Positions 1 through 8,397 of a DNA stretch of 64,000 nucleotides are shown here, piece by piece. This stretch comes from Streptomyces griseiscabiei (GTDB lineage Bacteria > Actinomycetota > Actinomycetes > Streptomycetales > Streptomycetaceae), in contig NZ_JAGJBZ010000002.1 of NCBI RefSeq assembly GCF_020010925.1, positions 3,658,001 to 3,722,000 on the forward strand, in the 5' to 3' direction. The translations under genes and the position numbers were made by a program. Position 1 is the stretch's first letter. The number at the start of each line of letters is the position of its first letter. Under the pieces are notes generated by a model, which was not told where the DNA came from, ran no database searches, and saw nothing but the letters and a program-made list of their open reading frames with translations.

Positions 1-24
1 CACCGGATAGGGCATGCCGGTCAC
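1..24 (-). CDS. 5' end of the next operon gene, cut by the window edge
   Basis: A GTG at 24-22 overlaps the TGA stop of the ketosynthase gene (GTGA overlap) and opens a frame reading VTGMPYPV to the edge; an in-frame ATG follows at 15. The same coupling recurs through this operon, so the array very probably continues leftwards. Eight codons are too few to identify the product. Confidence 0.4.
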
Positions 25-1277
25 CGTGCTTCCTTGTCGTAACGGCCGAGGACGACCACGGAGTTGTTGCCGCCGAAGGCCAGGCCGTTGTTCTGTACGA
101 TCCGCAGGTCCGCCGCGACCGACTCGTTGGGCACGCAGTCGATCTCGCACTCCGGGTCGGTCTCGACGTGGTTGATCGTGGGCGGGATGAAGCCGTGGGT
201 GATCGCCAGTGAGCAGGCGATGGTGGCCAGCGCGCTCGCGGCGCCCATGGCGTGCCCCAGCATCGACTTCAGCGAGATGGTGCGGGGCGGCAGGTTGTCG
301 TAGACGTCGCGGATCGCGCGCGACTCGGTCGTGTCGTTGGCCTTGGTACCGGTGCCGTGGGCCGAGATCAGGTCGACCTCGTGGGGCGCCACGCCCGCGT
401 TCTCGAGCGCCGAGGTCATGCACCGGGAGACGCTGGACTGGTCGGGTACCGCGGGGTGGTGGGCGTCGCAGCTCAGCCCGTAGCCGAGGACCTCGGCGTA
501 GATGCGGGCACCGCGGGCGAGTGCCGACTCCAGGCTCTCCAGCATCACCACCCCGGCCCCCTCGCTGTTGACGAGGCCCCGCCGGTCCTTGTCGAACGGT
601 CGGCAGACGTCGGGGGCGACCGTGCCCAGCCGGTAGAACGAGACGAAGTTCTTCAGGCAGATGGCGTCCGCCCCGCCGCACAGGGCGAAGTCCGCGTCAC
701 CGACCCGGATCGCGTCGAAGCCGTTGCCCACGGAGTAGTTGCCCGCCGAGCAGGCGGTGCCCAGGGTGAGCGCCTCGACGTCCGTGAGGGCGAACTCCCG
801 GGCCACCGCGGCGGACAGGCCGTTCACGCCGAGCCGCCGCGCCAGCGCGCGGTCCATTCCCTGCGGACCGCCCGCGACCCGCTGCGCCACCAGGGTGTCG
901 GCGTCCCGCGACTCCCCGTCGGTGGTGCCGATGGAGATCTGGCCGCGCAGACCGCGCAGGTCCTCGTCGGTGAGACCGGCGTCCTCCACGGCCATCCGGG
1001 CGGCCGCCACCGAGAACTGGGTGGCCCGTCCCAGTTCCTTCACCGGAGTGTGGTGAATCCATTTCTCCGGTTCGAAGGCGGCCACTTCGCAGCCGTTGGC
1101 GTATTCGAAACCGGAGGTGTCGAACGCGGTGATCGGTGCGACGTTGCTGCGCCCGGTGCGCAACCCCTCGGTGAACTCAGCGACACCCGTGCCTATGCTG
1201 GAGAAAACCCCGAGCCCGGTGATGACAACGCGTTGGGACGCCGGCCTGCTGTCAGCTCGGGCAAGAGTTGAATTCAT
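21..1277 (-). CDS. Discrete beta-ketoacyl-ACP synthase (second KS of the cluster)
   Basis: A 418-residue KAS I/II-type condensing enzyme. The Cys-His-His triad is intact: Cys176 in TACSAG, His307 in AHGTGT and His342 in GHAMGA, so it should perform decarboxylative Claisen condensation on an ACP-bound chain. It is not the KS-alpha of the minimal PKS, which lies at 20242-21504 and has TGCTSG at its active site; no chain length factor accompanies it. The start ATG is preceded by GAGGGG. Directly upstream lies a second ACP, and further up a carboxyltransferase and a KASIII-like pair, so this KS probably belongs to a short-chain assembly line feeding or decorating the angucycline. Identity as a KS is certain; substrate is unknown. 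Confidence 0.9.
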   Translation of the reverse strand: MNSTLARADSRPASQRVVITGLGVFSSIGTGVAEFTEGLRTGRSNVAPITAFDTSGFEYANGCEVAAFEPEKWIHHTPVKELGRATQFSVAAARMAVEDAGLTDEDLRGLRGQISIGTTDGESRDADTLVAQRVAGGPQGMDRALARRLGVNGLSAAVAREFALTDVEALTLGTACSAGNYSVGNGFDAIRVGDADFALCGGADAICLKNFVSFYRLGTVAPDVCRPFDKDRRGLVNSEGAGVVMLESLESALARGARIYAEVLGYGLSCDAHHPAVPDQSSVSRCMTSALENAGVAPHEVDLISAHGTGTKANDTTESRAIRDVYDNLPPRTISLKSMLGHAMGAASALATIACSLAITHGFIPPTINHVETDPECEIDCVPNESVAADLRIVQNNGLAFGGNNSVVVLGRYDKEAR

Positions 1278-1327
1278 GAATACCCCTCATGGGTCGGTTC
1301 CGGTTCCTGCTGAATCCCTGCCGACCG

Positions 1328-1585
1328 CTACTTGGCCTTCGCCCTCGCCTCCTCCAGCACCTCGTAGATGCCTTCGAGGTTGATCATGCGCTTCATCTGG
1401 GCCTGCTCGATGGAGACCTGAAGGGAGACCTCGACGGAGGCGAGGATCTCGATGGAGCGCAGGGAGTCGGCGCCGTGCTCCTCGGCCAGCAGGCTGGTCT
1501 CGGTGACCTCTTCGGGCTCCACTTCGAGGATGTCGCAGACAATGCTCTTCACGTGCTTGCGGGTTGCTTCGTCGATGGTGGACAC
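1328..1585 (-). CDS. Acyl carrier protein (second ACP)
   Basis: An 85-residue acyl carrier protein with the phosphopantetheine site Ser41 in GADSLRS, followed by the usual acidic helix. The GTG start is chosen because AGGAGG lies four bases upstream; longer in-frame starts have no such site. It lies 50 bp upstream of the discrete KS and about 160 bp downstream of the carboxyltransferase gene, apart from the angucycline ACP at 18670-18939. Its DSL context is nearer fatty-acid and discrete-PKS ACPs than the DSLGYESL form of aromatic type II ACPs. It is the likely carrier for the KS/KASIII set next to it. Confidence 0.9.
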   Translation of the reverse strand: MSTIDEATRKHVKSIVCDILEVEPEEVTETSLLAEEHGADSLRSIEILASVEVSLQVSIEQAQMKRMINLEGIYEVLEEARAKAK

Positions 1586-1747
1586 AATGCCTCCTGTGAG
1601 GAATGAGGGGATGGAATCGGCGGCGCGGCGCAATAGCGGCAGACGGAGCCGCCCGTAATTCACCGTTCCAGCTTTCCGGTTCGGTGCCGGGCGGGCAAGA
1701 TGATGTTCTCTAAGATTGCGCGAAATTCGGCGGCCTGGATGGCTGGT

Positions 1748-3394
1748 TCACTGCGGCGGATTTCCGTGCTTGCGCGACGGAAGTTCGGAGTGCTTGTCCG
1801 CCAGCATCGTCAGCGAGCGAATCAGCACCTCGCGGGTGTCGGCCGGATCGATGACGTCGTCCACCAGCCCGCGCTCGGCCGCGTAGTAGGGATGCATGAG
1901 CTCGGACTTGTAGGCGGCGACCATCTCGGCCCGTACGGCGTCGGGGTCGTCGGCCTGGGCGATCTGCCGGCGGAAGATGACGTTGGCGGCACCCTCGGCG
2001 CCCATCACGGCGATCTCGTTGCTCGGCCAGGCGAAGGTGAGGTCGGCGCCGATGGACCGGGAGTCCATGACGATGTACGCGCCGCCGTAGGCCTTGCGCA
2101 AAATCAGGGAGATACGGGGCACGGTGGCGTTGCAGTAGGCGTACAGCAGCTTGGCGCCGCGCCGGATGATGCCGTTGTGCTCCTGGTCCACGCCCGGCAG
2201 GAAGCCCGGTACGTCGAGAAGGGTGACCAGCGGGATGTTGAAGGCGTCGCACATCTGAACGAAGCGTGCGCCCTTCTCCGAGGTGTCGATGTCCAGTACC
2301 CCGGCCATGGACTGGGGCTGGTTGGCCACGATCCCCACCACCTGGCCGCCCAGCCGGGCGAGTGCGCAGAGCAGGTTGCCCGCCCAGTGCTCGTGGACCT
2401 CGAAGTACTCGCCGTCGTCGACGATCTCCTTGATGACCCGCCGCATGTCGTAGGGCGTGCCGCCGTCGAGCGGGACCACCTCGGCCAAGGTCTCGCAGCG
2501 GCGGTCCGGCGGATCGGCGACGGGCAGGGCCGGCGGGTGCTCGCGGTTGTTCTGCGGCAACATCGACAGCAGGTAGCGCACGTCCTCCAGGCAGGACTGC
2601 TCGTCCGCGTGCGCGAAGTGGGCCACGCCCGAGGTGGTGCTGTGCACGTCGGCGCCGCCGAGCCCGTTCTGGGTGATCTCCTCGCCGGTGACCGCCTTGA
2701 CGACGTCGGGCCCGGTGATGAACATCTGCGAGGTCTCGCGGACCATGAACACGAAGTCCGTCAGGGCCGGGCTGTAGGCCGCGCCGCCCGCGCACGGGCC
2801 GAGCATCACGCTGATCTGCGGGATGACCCCGGAGGCCCGGGTGTTGCGCTGGAAGATGCCGCCGTAGCCCGCGAGGGCGCTGACGCCTTCCTGGATGCGG
2901 GCGCCGGCGCCGTCGTTGAGGGAGACCAGCGGTGCGCCCGCCGCGATGGCCATGTCCATGATTTTGTGGATCTTCGCCGCGTGCGCCTCGCCCAGCGCGC
3001 CGCCGAAGATCCGGAAGTCATGGGCGTACACGAAGACCGTGCGGCCGTTCACCGTGCCCCAGCCGGTCACCACGCCGTCCGTGTAGGGCCGTTTGGCCTC
3101 CAGGCCGAAGCTCGTCGAGCGGTGCCGCCGCAGGGCCTCCACCTCGGTGAACGAGCCCGGGTCGAGGAGCAGGTCGATGCGCTCGCGCACGGTCAGCTTG
3201 CCCTTGGCGCGCTGTGCGGCGGTGGCCCGTTCGCCCGGTCCGTCCAGCACCGACCGCCTGAGCTCGGTGAGTTCGGCGACCCGGTTGTGCATGGTGGCGG
3301 GTTCCTCGGCGAGGCGCTCGGCGACCTGCGGAGAGGCCGGAGCGGAGGCCGGAGCGGTGTAGGTCGCCCGCTCCGCCTCCGGGGGCGCGCTCAT
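1748..3394 (-). CDS. Acyl-CoA carboxylase carboxyltransferase (beta) subunit
   Basis: 548 residues, the normal length for AccB/PccB-type carboxyltransferases of actinobacteria, with both crotonase-like halves. Visible landmarks are the N-terminal LTVRERIDLLLDPGSF, the glycine-rich GPCAGGAAYSPA oxyanion region near the middle, DVPGFLPG and RKAYGGAYIVM in the C-terminal half. It would transfer carboxylate from biotin to acetyl- or propionyl-CoA, supplying extender units. No biotin carboxylase/BCCP alpha subunit is in the window, so a chromosomal one must serve; an epsilon-like subunit is encoded at 11720-12190 in the same array. The ATG overlaps the upstream stop (ATGA at 3391-3394), so translation is coupled. 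Confidence 0.92.
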   Translation of the reverse strand: MSAPPEAERATYTAPASAPASPQVAERLAEEPATMHNRVAELTELRRSVLDGPGERATAAQRAKGKLTVRERIDLLLDPGSFTEVEALRRHRSTSFGLEAKRPYTDGVVTGWGTVNGRTVFVYAHDFRIFGGALGEAHAAKIHKIMDMAIAAGAPLVSLNDGAGARIQEGVSALAGYGGIFQRNTRASGVIPQISVMLGPCAGGAAYSPALTDFVFMVRETSQMFITGPDVVKAVTGEEITQNGLGGADVHSTTSGVAHFAHADEQSCLEDVRYLLSMLPQNNREHPPALPVADPPDRRCETLAEVVPLDGGTPYDMRRVIKEIVDDGEYFEVHEHWAGNLLCALARLGGQVVGIVANQPQSMAGVLDIDTSEKGARFVQMCDAFNIPLVTLLDVPGFLPGVDQEHNGIIRRGAKLLYAYCNATVPRISLILRKAYGGAYIVMDSRSIGADLTFAWPSNEIAVMGAEGAANVIFRRQIAQADDPDAVRAEMVAAYKSELMHPYYAAERGLVDDVIDPADTREVLIRSLTMLADKHSELPSRKHGNPPQ

Positions 3395-4203
3395 CGGCCC
3401 CGTCCCAGGACGGCGATGTGCGCGGTGTCCGACCTCGGGTCGGTGTCGCACAGCACCACGGTGTCGTAGCGCTCGCGCCAGTGTGCCCAGTGCTCCGCCA
3501 GCGCCGCCCAGACGCTGGTGCAGTAGCCGCCGGGCGGCACACGGTGGACGTCGAGGCCGGGCGGCGCGGCCGCCTGGCCGGTCCAGGGGCCCATGACCAC
3601 CAGCGGGCGCGGCGCGTCCACGGTCAGCTCGGCCAGCCGCGGGCCCAGCTCGCTCGCGTCGGCCAGGCGCAGGACGTCGGAGACCTCGCCGAAGCCGGAG
3701 CCGCGCTCGAAGAGCAGGAGCACACCTGAGTCCCGTACCGAGACGCCGTCGTGGACCACGGGGTCGTGGGCGGGCAGTGTGGTCTGCTCCAGCACCGCCA
3801 GCGCGAACACCGTCGACCGGTCGGTCTTCTCGTGCGCGGCGCCGATGCGCAGCGCGGTGAACGCGGCGCCGAGCCCCTGCTCGGTCACCGAGAAGCACTG
3901 TTCGGCCTTGCCGCCGGTGATCAGCCCGAGATGGGCGGAGACCGCCCGGACCGGGTTGACGTCGGGCAGCGCGGCGGCCAGCACGACCAGGTCGGGGACC
4001 GCGACGTCGGCGGGGAGCCGCTGGACGAGGAGGTCCACCATCTGGGTGTGGCTGGCCTGGCCGCCCGAGCGCAGCAGGTCCTCGTCCATCTTGCCGCCGA
4101 AGAGCTCGACCAGGTCGCGGTTGTAGCGCAGGACCGTCTCGTCGGGTTCGTAGGTGTCGCCGGGCGGTGTCACCACGGCACCGGCGCTCAGTCGCAGAGG
4201 CAT
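3391..4203 (-). CDS. Degenerate KASIII-fold partner protein (PqsB-like architecture)
   Basis: 270 residues, shorter than the 337-residue KASIII encoded just upstream. The segment VTEQGLGAAFTAL (about 107-119) aligns by eye with LTQQNCAGTVSAV of that neighbour, which places Leu111 where the neighbour has its nucleophilic Cys118. A cysteine at 103 does not align. I see no equivalent of the catalytic His motif. The gene lies two bases downstream of the active KASIII and overlaps the carboxyltransferase start (ATGA), so the products are probably made in fixed ratio. An active/inactive FabH-like pair of about 340 and 280 residues is the layout of PqsC/PqsB. A heterodimer is inferred, not shown; a freestanding hypothetical protein remains possible. 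Confidence 0.6.
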   Translation of the reverse strand: MPLRLSAGAVVTPPGDTYEPDETVLRYNRDLVELFGGKMDEDLLRSGGQASHTQMVDLLVQRLPADVAVPDLVVLAAALPDVNPVRAVSAHLGLITGGKAEQCFSVTEQGLGAAFTALRIGAAHEKTDRSTVFALAVLEQTTLPAHDPVVHDGVSVRDSGVLLLFERGSGFGEVSDVLRLADASELGPRLAELTVDAPRPLVVMGPWTGQAAAPPGLDVHRVPPGGYCTSVWAALAEHWAHWRERYDTVVLCDTDPRSDTAHIAVLGRGR

Positions 4204-4205
4204 GG

Positions 4206-5219
4206 TCAGTGGCCTTCCGTTCCTGTAGTCGTGTCCGCCAGGACGCGGGAGCCGGTCGGCCCCGGCTCGTCCTGTTGCGCGGCGGTGAAGACCATGGCCG
4301 TGAACGTGGAGCCGATCCCGGTGGCCAGGAACAGGTAGTTGCGGCCGGGCACCAGACGGCCCTCCTCCCGCAGGGTCACGTAGTTCACCATCAGGTCCGC
4401 CGTCAGGCAGTGGCTGTAGCGGGCGAGGTTCTCCAGATAGAGCTTGTCGGGCGGCCACCCGAGGTCCTGGACGATCTGGCCCCAGAACGTCCGGTTGGGG
4501 TGGGTGGGGATCACGATGTCGATGTCGTCGAAGGTGCAGCCCGCCGCCGTCACCACCTCCTCGATGAGTTCGCCCATCACCCTCGGGCGGTCGGCGCCGG
4601 CCTCCCGGTGTTCCTCCGCCGTCATCTGGACGCCCGCGGCGTACTCGCCGAAGGTGCGCACCGCGAACGAGCGCACCGGATCGCCGGGGCCGTTCCACGA
4701 CAGCAGGCAGGCGCCCGCCGCCTCGCCGATGACACAAGAGTTGAAGATGATCTGGAGGTCGCGGGTGAAGATCTTCTCGCCCGTCAGGACCAGAGCTCGC
4801 GCCTCCGGATCGCCGTCGGCCTGCAGTAGCCGCCCGGCGACGTCGACGGCCGAGACCGTGCCCGCGCAGTTCTGCTGGGTGAGCGCGAACGCCGTGGCGT
4901 GCTCCAGGCCCAGCATCTTGAGCATCTCCTGCACCGGGTCCACCGTCGAGGGACCGGCGTGCGGGACGGCGTGCGGGTACACCACGTACTTGACCGAGCG
5001 GGGGTCGACGTCCGCGAGGATCTTCCGGGCGGGCGGCAGCACCAGGTCGTAGAGGCTGAGGTCGGGGTCGTAGCGGAGGGTGTCGAGGCCGTGGATGCTG
5101 CGGAACAGGTGGACCTGCGCCGGGCTCAGACCGAAGGCCTCGGCCCGCTCCTCGACGGTGGTTTCGCGTTCCGGCAGGAATATCTCGACGGCGTCCAGGG
5201 TGAGTGTGCCGCTCAGCAT
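4206..5219 (-). CDS. KASIII (FabH)-like condensing or acyl-transfer enzyme
   Basis: 337 residues with a thiolase fold of the FabH class. Cys118 in QQNCAG is the nucleophile and His240 in PTHPNRTFW the catalytic histidine. The third triad residue, Asn in typical FabH (GNTSAAS), appears as His270 in ARYSHCLTAD. Such Asn loss is known in FabH relatives that do non-canonical chemistry, including PqsC (Cys/His dyad) and some acyltransferases. It could prime the second ACP, condense two acyl partners, or transfer an acyl group to a sugar hydroxyl. It is followed after two bases by the degenerate partner gene. Fold and nucleophile are clear; the reaction is not. Confidence 0.85.
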   Translation of the reverse strand: MLSGTLTLDAVEIFLPERETTVEERAEAFGLSPAQVHLFRSIHGLDTLRYDPDLSLYDLVLPPARKILADVDPRSVKYVVYPHAVPHAGPSTVDPVQEMLKMLGLEHATAFALTQQNCAGTVSAVDVAGRLLQADGDPEARALVLTGEKIFTRDLQIIFNSCVIGEAAGACLLSWNGPGDPVRSFAVRTFGEYAAGVQMTAEEHREAGADRPRVMGELIEEVVTAAGCTFDDIDIVIPTHPNRTFWGQIVQDLGWPPDKLYLENLARYSHCLTADLMVNYVTLREEGRLVPGRNYLFLATGIGSTFTAMVFTAAQQDEPGPTGSRVLADTTTGTEGH

Positions 5220-5230
5220 GACGGTTCCTC

Positions 5231-6619
5231 TCAGGTTTCCATGGCGTACAGGCAGGCCAGCAGCGTGCGGGCCTGGACGTTGATGTAGTGGGCGTGCCGG
5301 ACCAGCCAGGTGAGCTGCCCCGCGCTCACCCACCGGTAGCCCTCCGGCGGGGTCAGCGGGGCCTCCTCCTCGTCCGCCTCCACCACCAGGTAGCGGCTCT
5401 CGGCGTTGAGGAAGCGGCCGCCCTCCTCCGAGTGCACGGCCTCGTAGCGGATCCGGTCCGGCTTCGCGGACAGCACCGTGGACAGGAAGGGCGGTTGCCG
5501 GTCGGGCGGCAGGTGGGCGAAGTTGCCCGGCACGCACTGCACGGTGGGCCCGAGTTCGACGGTGTCGAGGAAGCCGCCCTCCACCCGCGCGTGGACCAGG
5601 TAGTGCGGCACCCCGCCGATGCGCCGGGTCAGGAACGCGGTGATCCCCAGCCCCCGTGGTTCGAACAGCGGCTGCGTCCATGAGGTGACCTCGCGGCTGC
5701 CGGCCCGTACCTTGACCGCCACCACGTCGAAGTACCGCTCGTGCTCGTGCCGGATCCGGTGCTCCTCACGGATCCAGCCGCGCACCTGGGCCAGCGGCAC
5801 CAGCTCGGTGCGTACGTCGTGCCGGGAGCGCTCGCCGGTGATCCAGGACAGCACCTCGGTGTCCGCATGCAGGGCGCCCGGCGCGGAGTCCGGGAACGGC
5901 AGGCAGGACAACACGGTCCGGGCGTCCATGTTGACGACGTTGTCGCACCGCAGCAGGGCATGTATCTGACCCAGCGTCAGCCAGCGGAAGTCGTCGTGCG
6001 CCTCCACCTCGCGGTCGGTCTCGACGATGAGGTTGCGATTGGCCTTGCGGTAGAACCACGAGCCGTGCTCCGACTGGAGGGTGTCGGCGACCACCCGCTC
6101 GGGCCGGACGAAGTGCTCCAAGTACCGTACGGGCGCTCCCTGGTGGACCCGGGTGTAGTTGCTGCGGGTGGCCTGCACGGTCGGCGACAGCTGGAGCAGG
6201 TTGCGATTGCCCGGCTCCATCTTGGCCTGCATCAGGAAGTGCAGCACCCCGCCGAACTCCTTGGCGAGGATGCCCAGGATGCCCACCTCGGGCTGCTCGA
6301 TCACCGGCTGCTCCCACTCGGTGGCGGGGTCACCCTCGACCCGCGCCCGCAGCCCGCGCACCGTGAAGAACCGGCCGGTGCGGTGGCCCAGATCACCCGT
6401 GTCCGGGTGGAAGGACCAGGCGTCGAGACCGGCGAACGGGATCCGCTCCACCTCGAAGCGGTGCGCCCGGTCGCGGTCGGTGAGCCAGCCGTGGACGTCC
6501 TCGATCCGCAGATGTGCGCCCGCCGTGGTGGCCGCGGACAGGGCGAGCCGGCCGGACAGCCCGGCGTCGCCTCTCGGGCGCGGTGGTACGAGCACGGGGC
6601 TCGCGGCATGCCTGGTCAT
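5231..6619 (-). CDS. NDP-hexose 2,3-dehydratase
   Basis: 462 residues made of two similar halves, each with the family pattern of a substrate-binding segment (FGGVLHFLMQAKMEPGN in the first, IGGVPHYLVHARVEGG in the second) followed by LSPTVQATRSNY or LGPTVQCVPGNF. This duplicated architecture is characteristic of TDP-4-keto-6-deoxyglucose 2,3-dehydratases such as UrdS, LanS and MtmV. It removes the C2 hydroxyl, giving the unstable 3,4-diketo intermediate that the 3-ketoreductase (8394-9464) then reduces. It is the first committed 2-deoxygenation step and is encoded last of the five sugar genes in transcription order. Confidence 0.93.
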   Translation of the reverse strand: MTRHAASPVLVPPRPRGDAGLSGRLALSAATTAGAHLRIEDVHGWLTDRDRAHRFEVERIPFAGLDAWSFHPDTGDLGHRTGRFFTVRGLRARVEGDPATEWEQPVIEQPEVGILGILAKEFGGVLHFLMQAKMEPGNRNLLQLSPTVQATRSNYTRVHQGAPVRYLEHFVRPERVVADTLQSEHGSWFYRKANRNLIVETDREVEAHDDFRWLTLGQIHALLRCDNVVNMDARTVLSCLPFPDSAPGALHADTEVLSWITGERSRHDVRTELVPLAQVRGWIREEHRIRHEHERYFDVVAVKVRAGSREVTSWTQPLFEPRGLGITAFLTRRIGGVPHYLVHARVEGGFLDTVELGPTVQCVPGNFAHLPPDRQPPFLSTVLSAKPDRIRYEAVHSEEGGRFLNAESRYLVVEADEEEAPLTPPEGYRWVSAGQLTWLVRHAHYINVQARTLLACLYAMET

Positions 6620-6628
6620 GGGTGGTTG

Positions 6629-7417
6629 CTACCTCTCCGATCGGTGGGGCGACGGGGCCAGGGAGGCGGCGTACGCGTCCAGCACCCCGCGGTGGTAGCC
6701 GGGTCCGAAACCGAGCCCTGCCACCTCGGGCACCAGCGCGCGCAGCCGCTCGACGGAGACCGCGCAGCCCGAGCCGGTGTCCCGGAACTCCCGCCGGCAG
6801 TCCAGCCCGAGCACCCGCTCCAGGTGGTCGACGATGTCCGCGACGGGCACGGCCGCGCCGGAGGCCACGTTGACGACCGTGCCGGGCGGGTCCTGCGCGA
6901 GGAGCCGGTCCACGACCGTGACCACGTCGGCCACGGCGATCAGGTCCCGGGTGGCCCGCAGATGGATCTGGACCAGGCCCTCGCGCAGCTGGCGCACCAG
7001 GGTGGGCAGCAACTGGTGCGACGGCTGGCGAGGGCCCACGACATGGCTGAGCCGCAGGATCAGGTGCTCGGCGCCGGACGCGCGCAGCCGTTCCTCCAGA
7101 GCGAGCTTGTGCCGCGCGTAGGGCGTGCCCGGGACGACCTGGTCGTCCTCCCGGCCGGGGCCGGCGAGGCCGCCGTACATGCCGGTGGACGAGGTCGAGA
7201 AGAACAGCAGGCGCCGGCCGTCGGCCCGGCACGCCTCGATGGTGTCGTCCAGGAGCGCGGCCTCCCGGGCGAACGCCTCCGGTGCCGTCGTGCTCGCCAG
7301 GGAGACGCCGGCGGCCAGGATCACGGTGTCCGGGTGCCGTTCGGCGACCGGGGCCAGGCTGTGGGCCAGGAAGCCCCGGCCCACCACCGTGCCCGCGGTG
7401 GCCCGACGCGTACTCAT
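6629..7417 (-). CDS. NDP-hexose 4-ketoreductase (NAD-dependent epimerase/dehydratase family)
   Basis: 262 residues, short for the extended SDR family. The N-terminal Rossmann loop is compressed to TVVGRGFLAHSL, and STSSTGMYGG with PYARHK provides the Ser/Tyr-x3-Lys catalytic set. In context it should reduce the 4-keto group of the 2,6-dideoxy sugar nucleotide, the last step to an NDP-D-olivose-type donor, the role of UrdR/LanR-type reductases. The ATG overlaps the 4,6-dehydratase stop (ATGA at 7414-7417). C4 stereochemistry cannot be read from sequence, so the product could be D-olivose or its C4 epimer. Confidence 0.8.
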   Translation of the reverse strand: MSTRRATAGTVVGRGFLAHSLAPVAERHPDTVILAAGVSLASTTAPEAFAREAALLDDTIEACRADGRRLLFFSTSSTGMYGGLAGPGREDDQVVPGTPYARHKLALEERLRASGAEHLILRLSHVVGPRQPSHQLLPTLVRQLREGLVQIHLRATRDLIAVADVVTVVDRLLAQDPPGTVVNVASGAAVPVADIVDHLERVLGLDCRREFRDTGSGCAVSVERLRALVPEVAGLGFGPGYHRGVLDAYAASLAPSPHRSER

Positions 7418-8397
7418 GAGGTCTGCCTCGTGAGTTCCTTGGCGGCCTTCCACCAGTCCGGGTTGTCGCCGTACCAGGCGATGGTGGCGGCGAGGCCCTC
7501 GTCGAGACCGATGGCCGGCTCGAAACCCAACTCGTCGCGGATCTTGCCGGCGTCCAGCGAGTACCGCAGGTCGTGGCCCTTGCGGTCGGCGACCCGGGTG
7601 ATCATCGACCGGTCCGCGCCGCACAGGGCGAGCAGTCGCTCGGTGAGTTCCAGGTTGGTCAGCTCGTCGCCGCCGCCGATGTTGTAGACCTCACCGGCCC
7701 CGCCCTCGGTGAGCACCAGGTGCAGGGCCCGGCAGTGGTCCTCCACGTGCAGCCACTCGCGGACGTTGGCGCCGTCGCCGTACAGCGGGACCGGCCTGCC
7801 CTCCAGCAGGTTGGTCGCGAACAGCGGGATGACCTTCTCCGGGTGCTGGTGGGGGCCGTAGTTGTTGGAGCAGCGGGTGACGGACACCTGCAGCCCGTGG
7901 GTGCGCCAGGCGGCACGCGCCATCAGGTCGGAGGCAGCCTTGGACGCCGCGTAGGGGGAGTTGGGCAGTAGCGGGCTCCGCTCGGTCCAGGAGCCCTCGG
8001 CGACGGAGCCGTACACCTCGTCCGTGGAGACGTGCAGCAGCCGCGGCACCCCCGTGGCGCGGCAGGCGTCGAGGAGGTTCTGGGTGCCGATCACGTTCGT
8101 ACGGACGAACTCCGCGGCGGACACCAGCGAGCGGTCCACGTGCGACTCCGCGGCGAAGTGCGCCACCGCGTCATGGCCGGGCAGCACCTCCAGCAGGAGC
8201 GGCAGGTCGCAGATGTCGCCCTCGACGAAGTCCAGGCGGTCGTGGCGGGCCGGCAGGTTCGCGCGATTGCCCGCGTAGGTCAGGCTGTCGACGACCGTGA
8301 CACGCACGTCCGAGGTGCCCGGGTAGGCGCCGTCCAGCAGGGCGCGGACGTAGGCCGAGCCGATGAAGCCCGCCCCGCCCGTGACGAGGATCCTCAT
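7414..8397 (-). CDS. rmlB: dTDP-glucose 4,6-dehydratase
   Basis: 327 residues, normal RmlB length. The N-terminal MRILVTGGAGFIGSAYVR carries the NAD-binding GxxGxxG; HFAAESHVDRS, the catalytic STDEVYG (Thr-Asp-Glu) and YAASKAASD (Tyr-x3-Lys) follow in the expected order, then NNYGPHQHPEKVIP. It converts dTDP-glucose to dTDP-4-keto-6-deoxyglucose, the branch point for all 6-deoxyhexoses. It overlaps both neighbours by four bases (ATGA), tying it to the 3-ketoreductase and 4-ketoreductase. Confidence 0.96.
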   Translation of the reverse strand: MRILVTGGAGFIGSAYVRALLDGAYPGTSDVRVTVVDSLTYAGNRANLPARHDRLDFVEGDICDLPLLLEVLPGHDAVAHFAAESHVDRSLVSAAEFVRTNVIGTQNLLDACRATGVPRLLHVSTDEVYGSVAEGSWTERSPLLPNSPYAASKAASDLMARAAWRTHGLQVSVTRCSNNYGPHQHPEKVIPLFATNLLEGRPVPLYGDGANVREWLHVEDHCRALHLVLTEGGAGEVYNIGGGDELTNLELTERLLALCGADRSMITRVADRKGHDLRYSLDAGKIRDELGFEPAIGLDEGLAATIAWYGDNPDWWKAAKELTRQTS

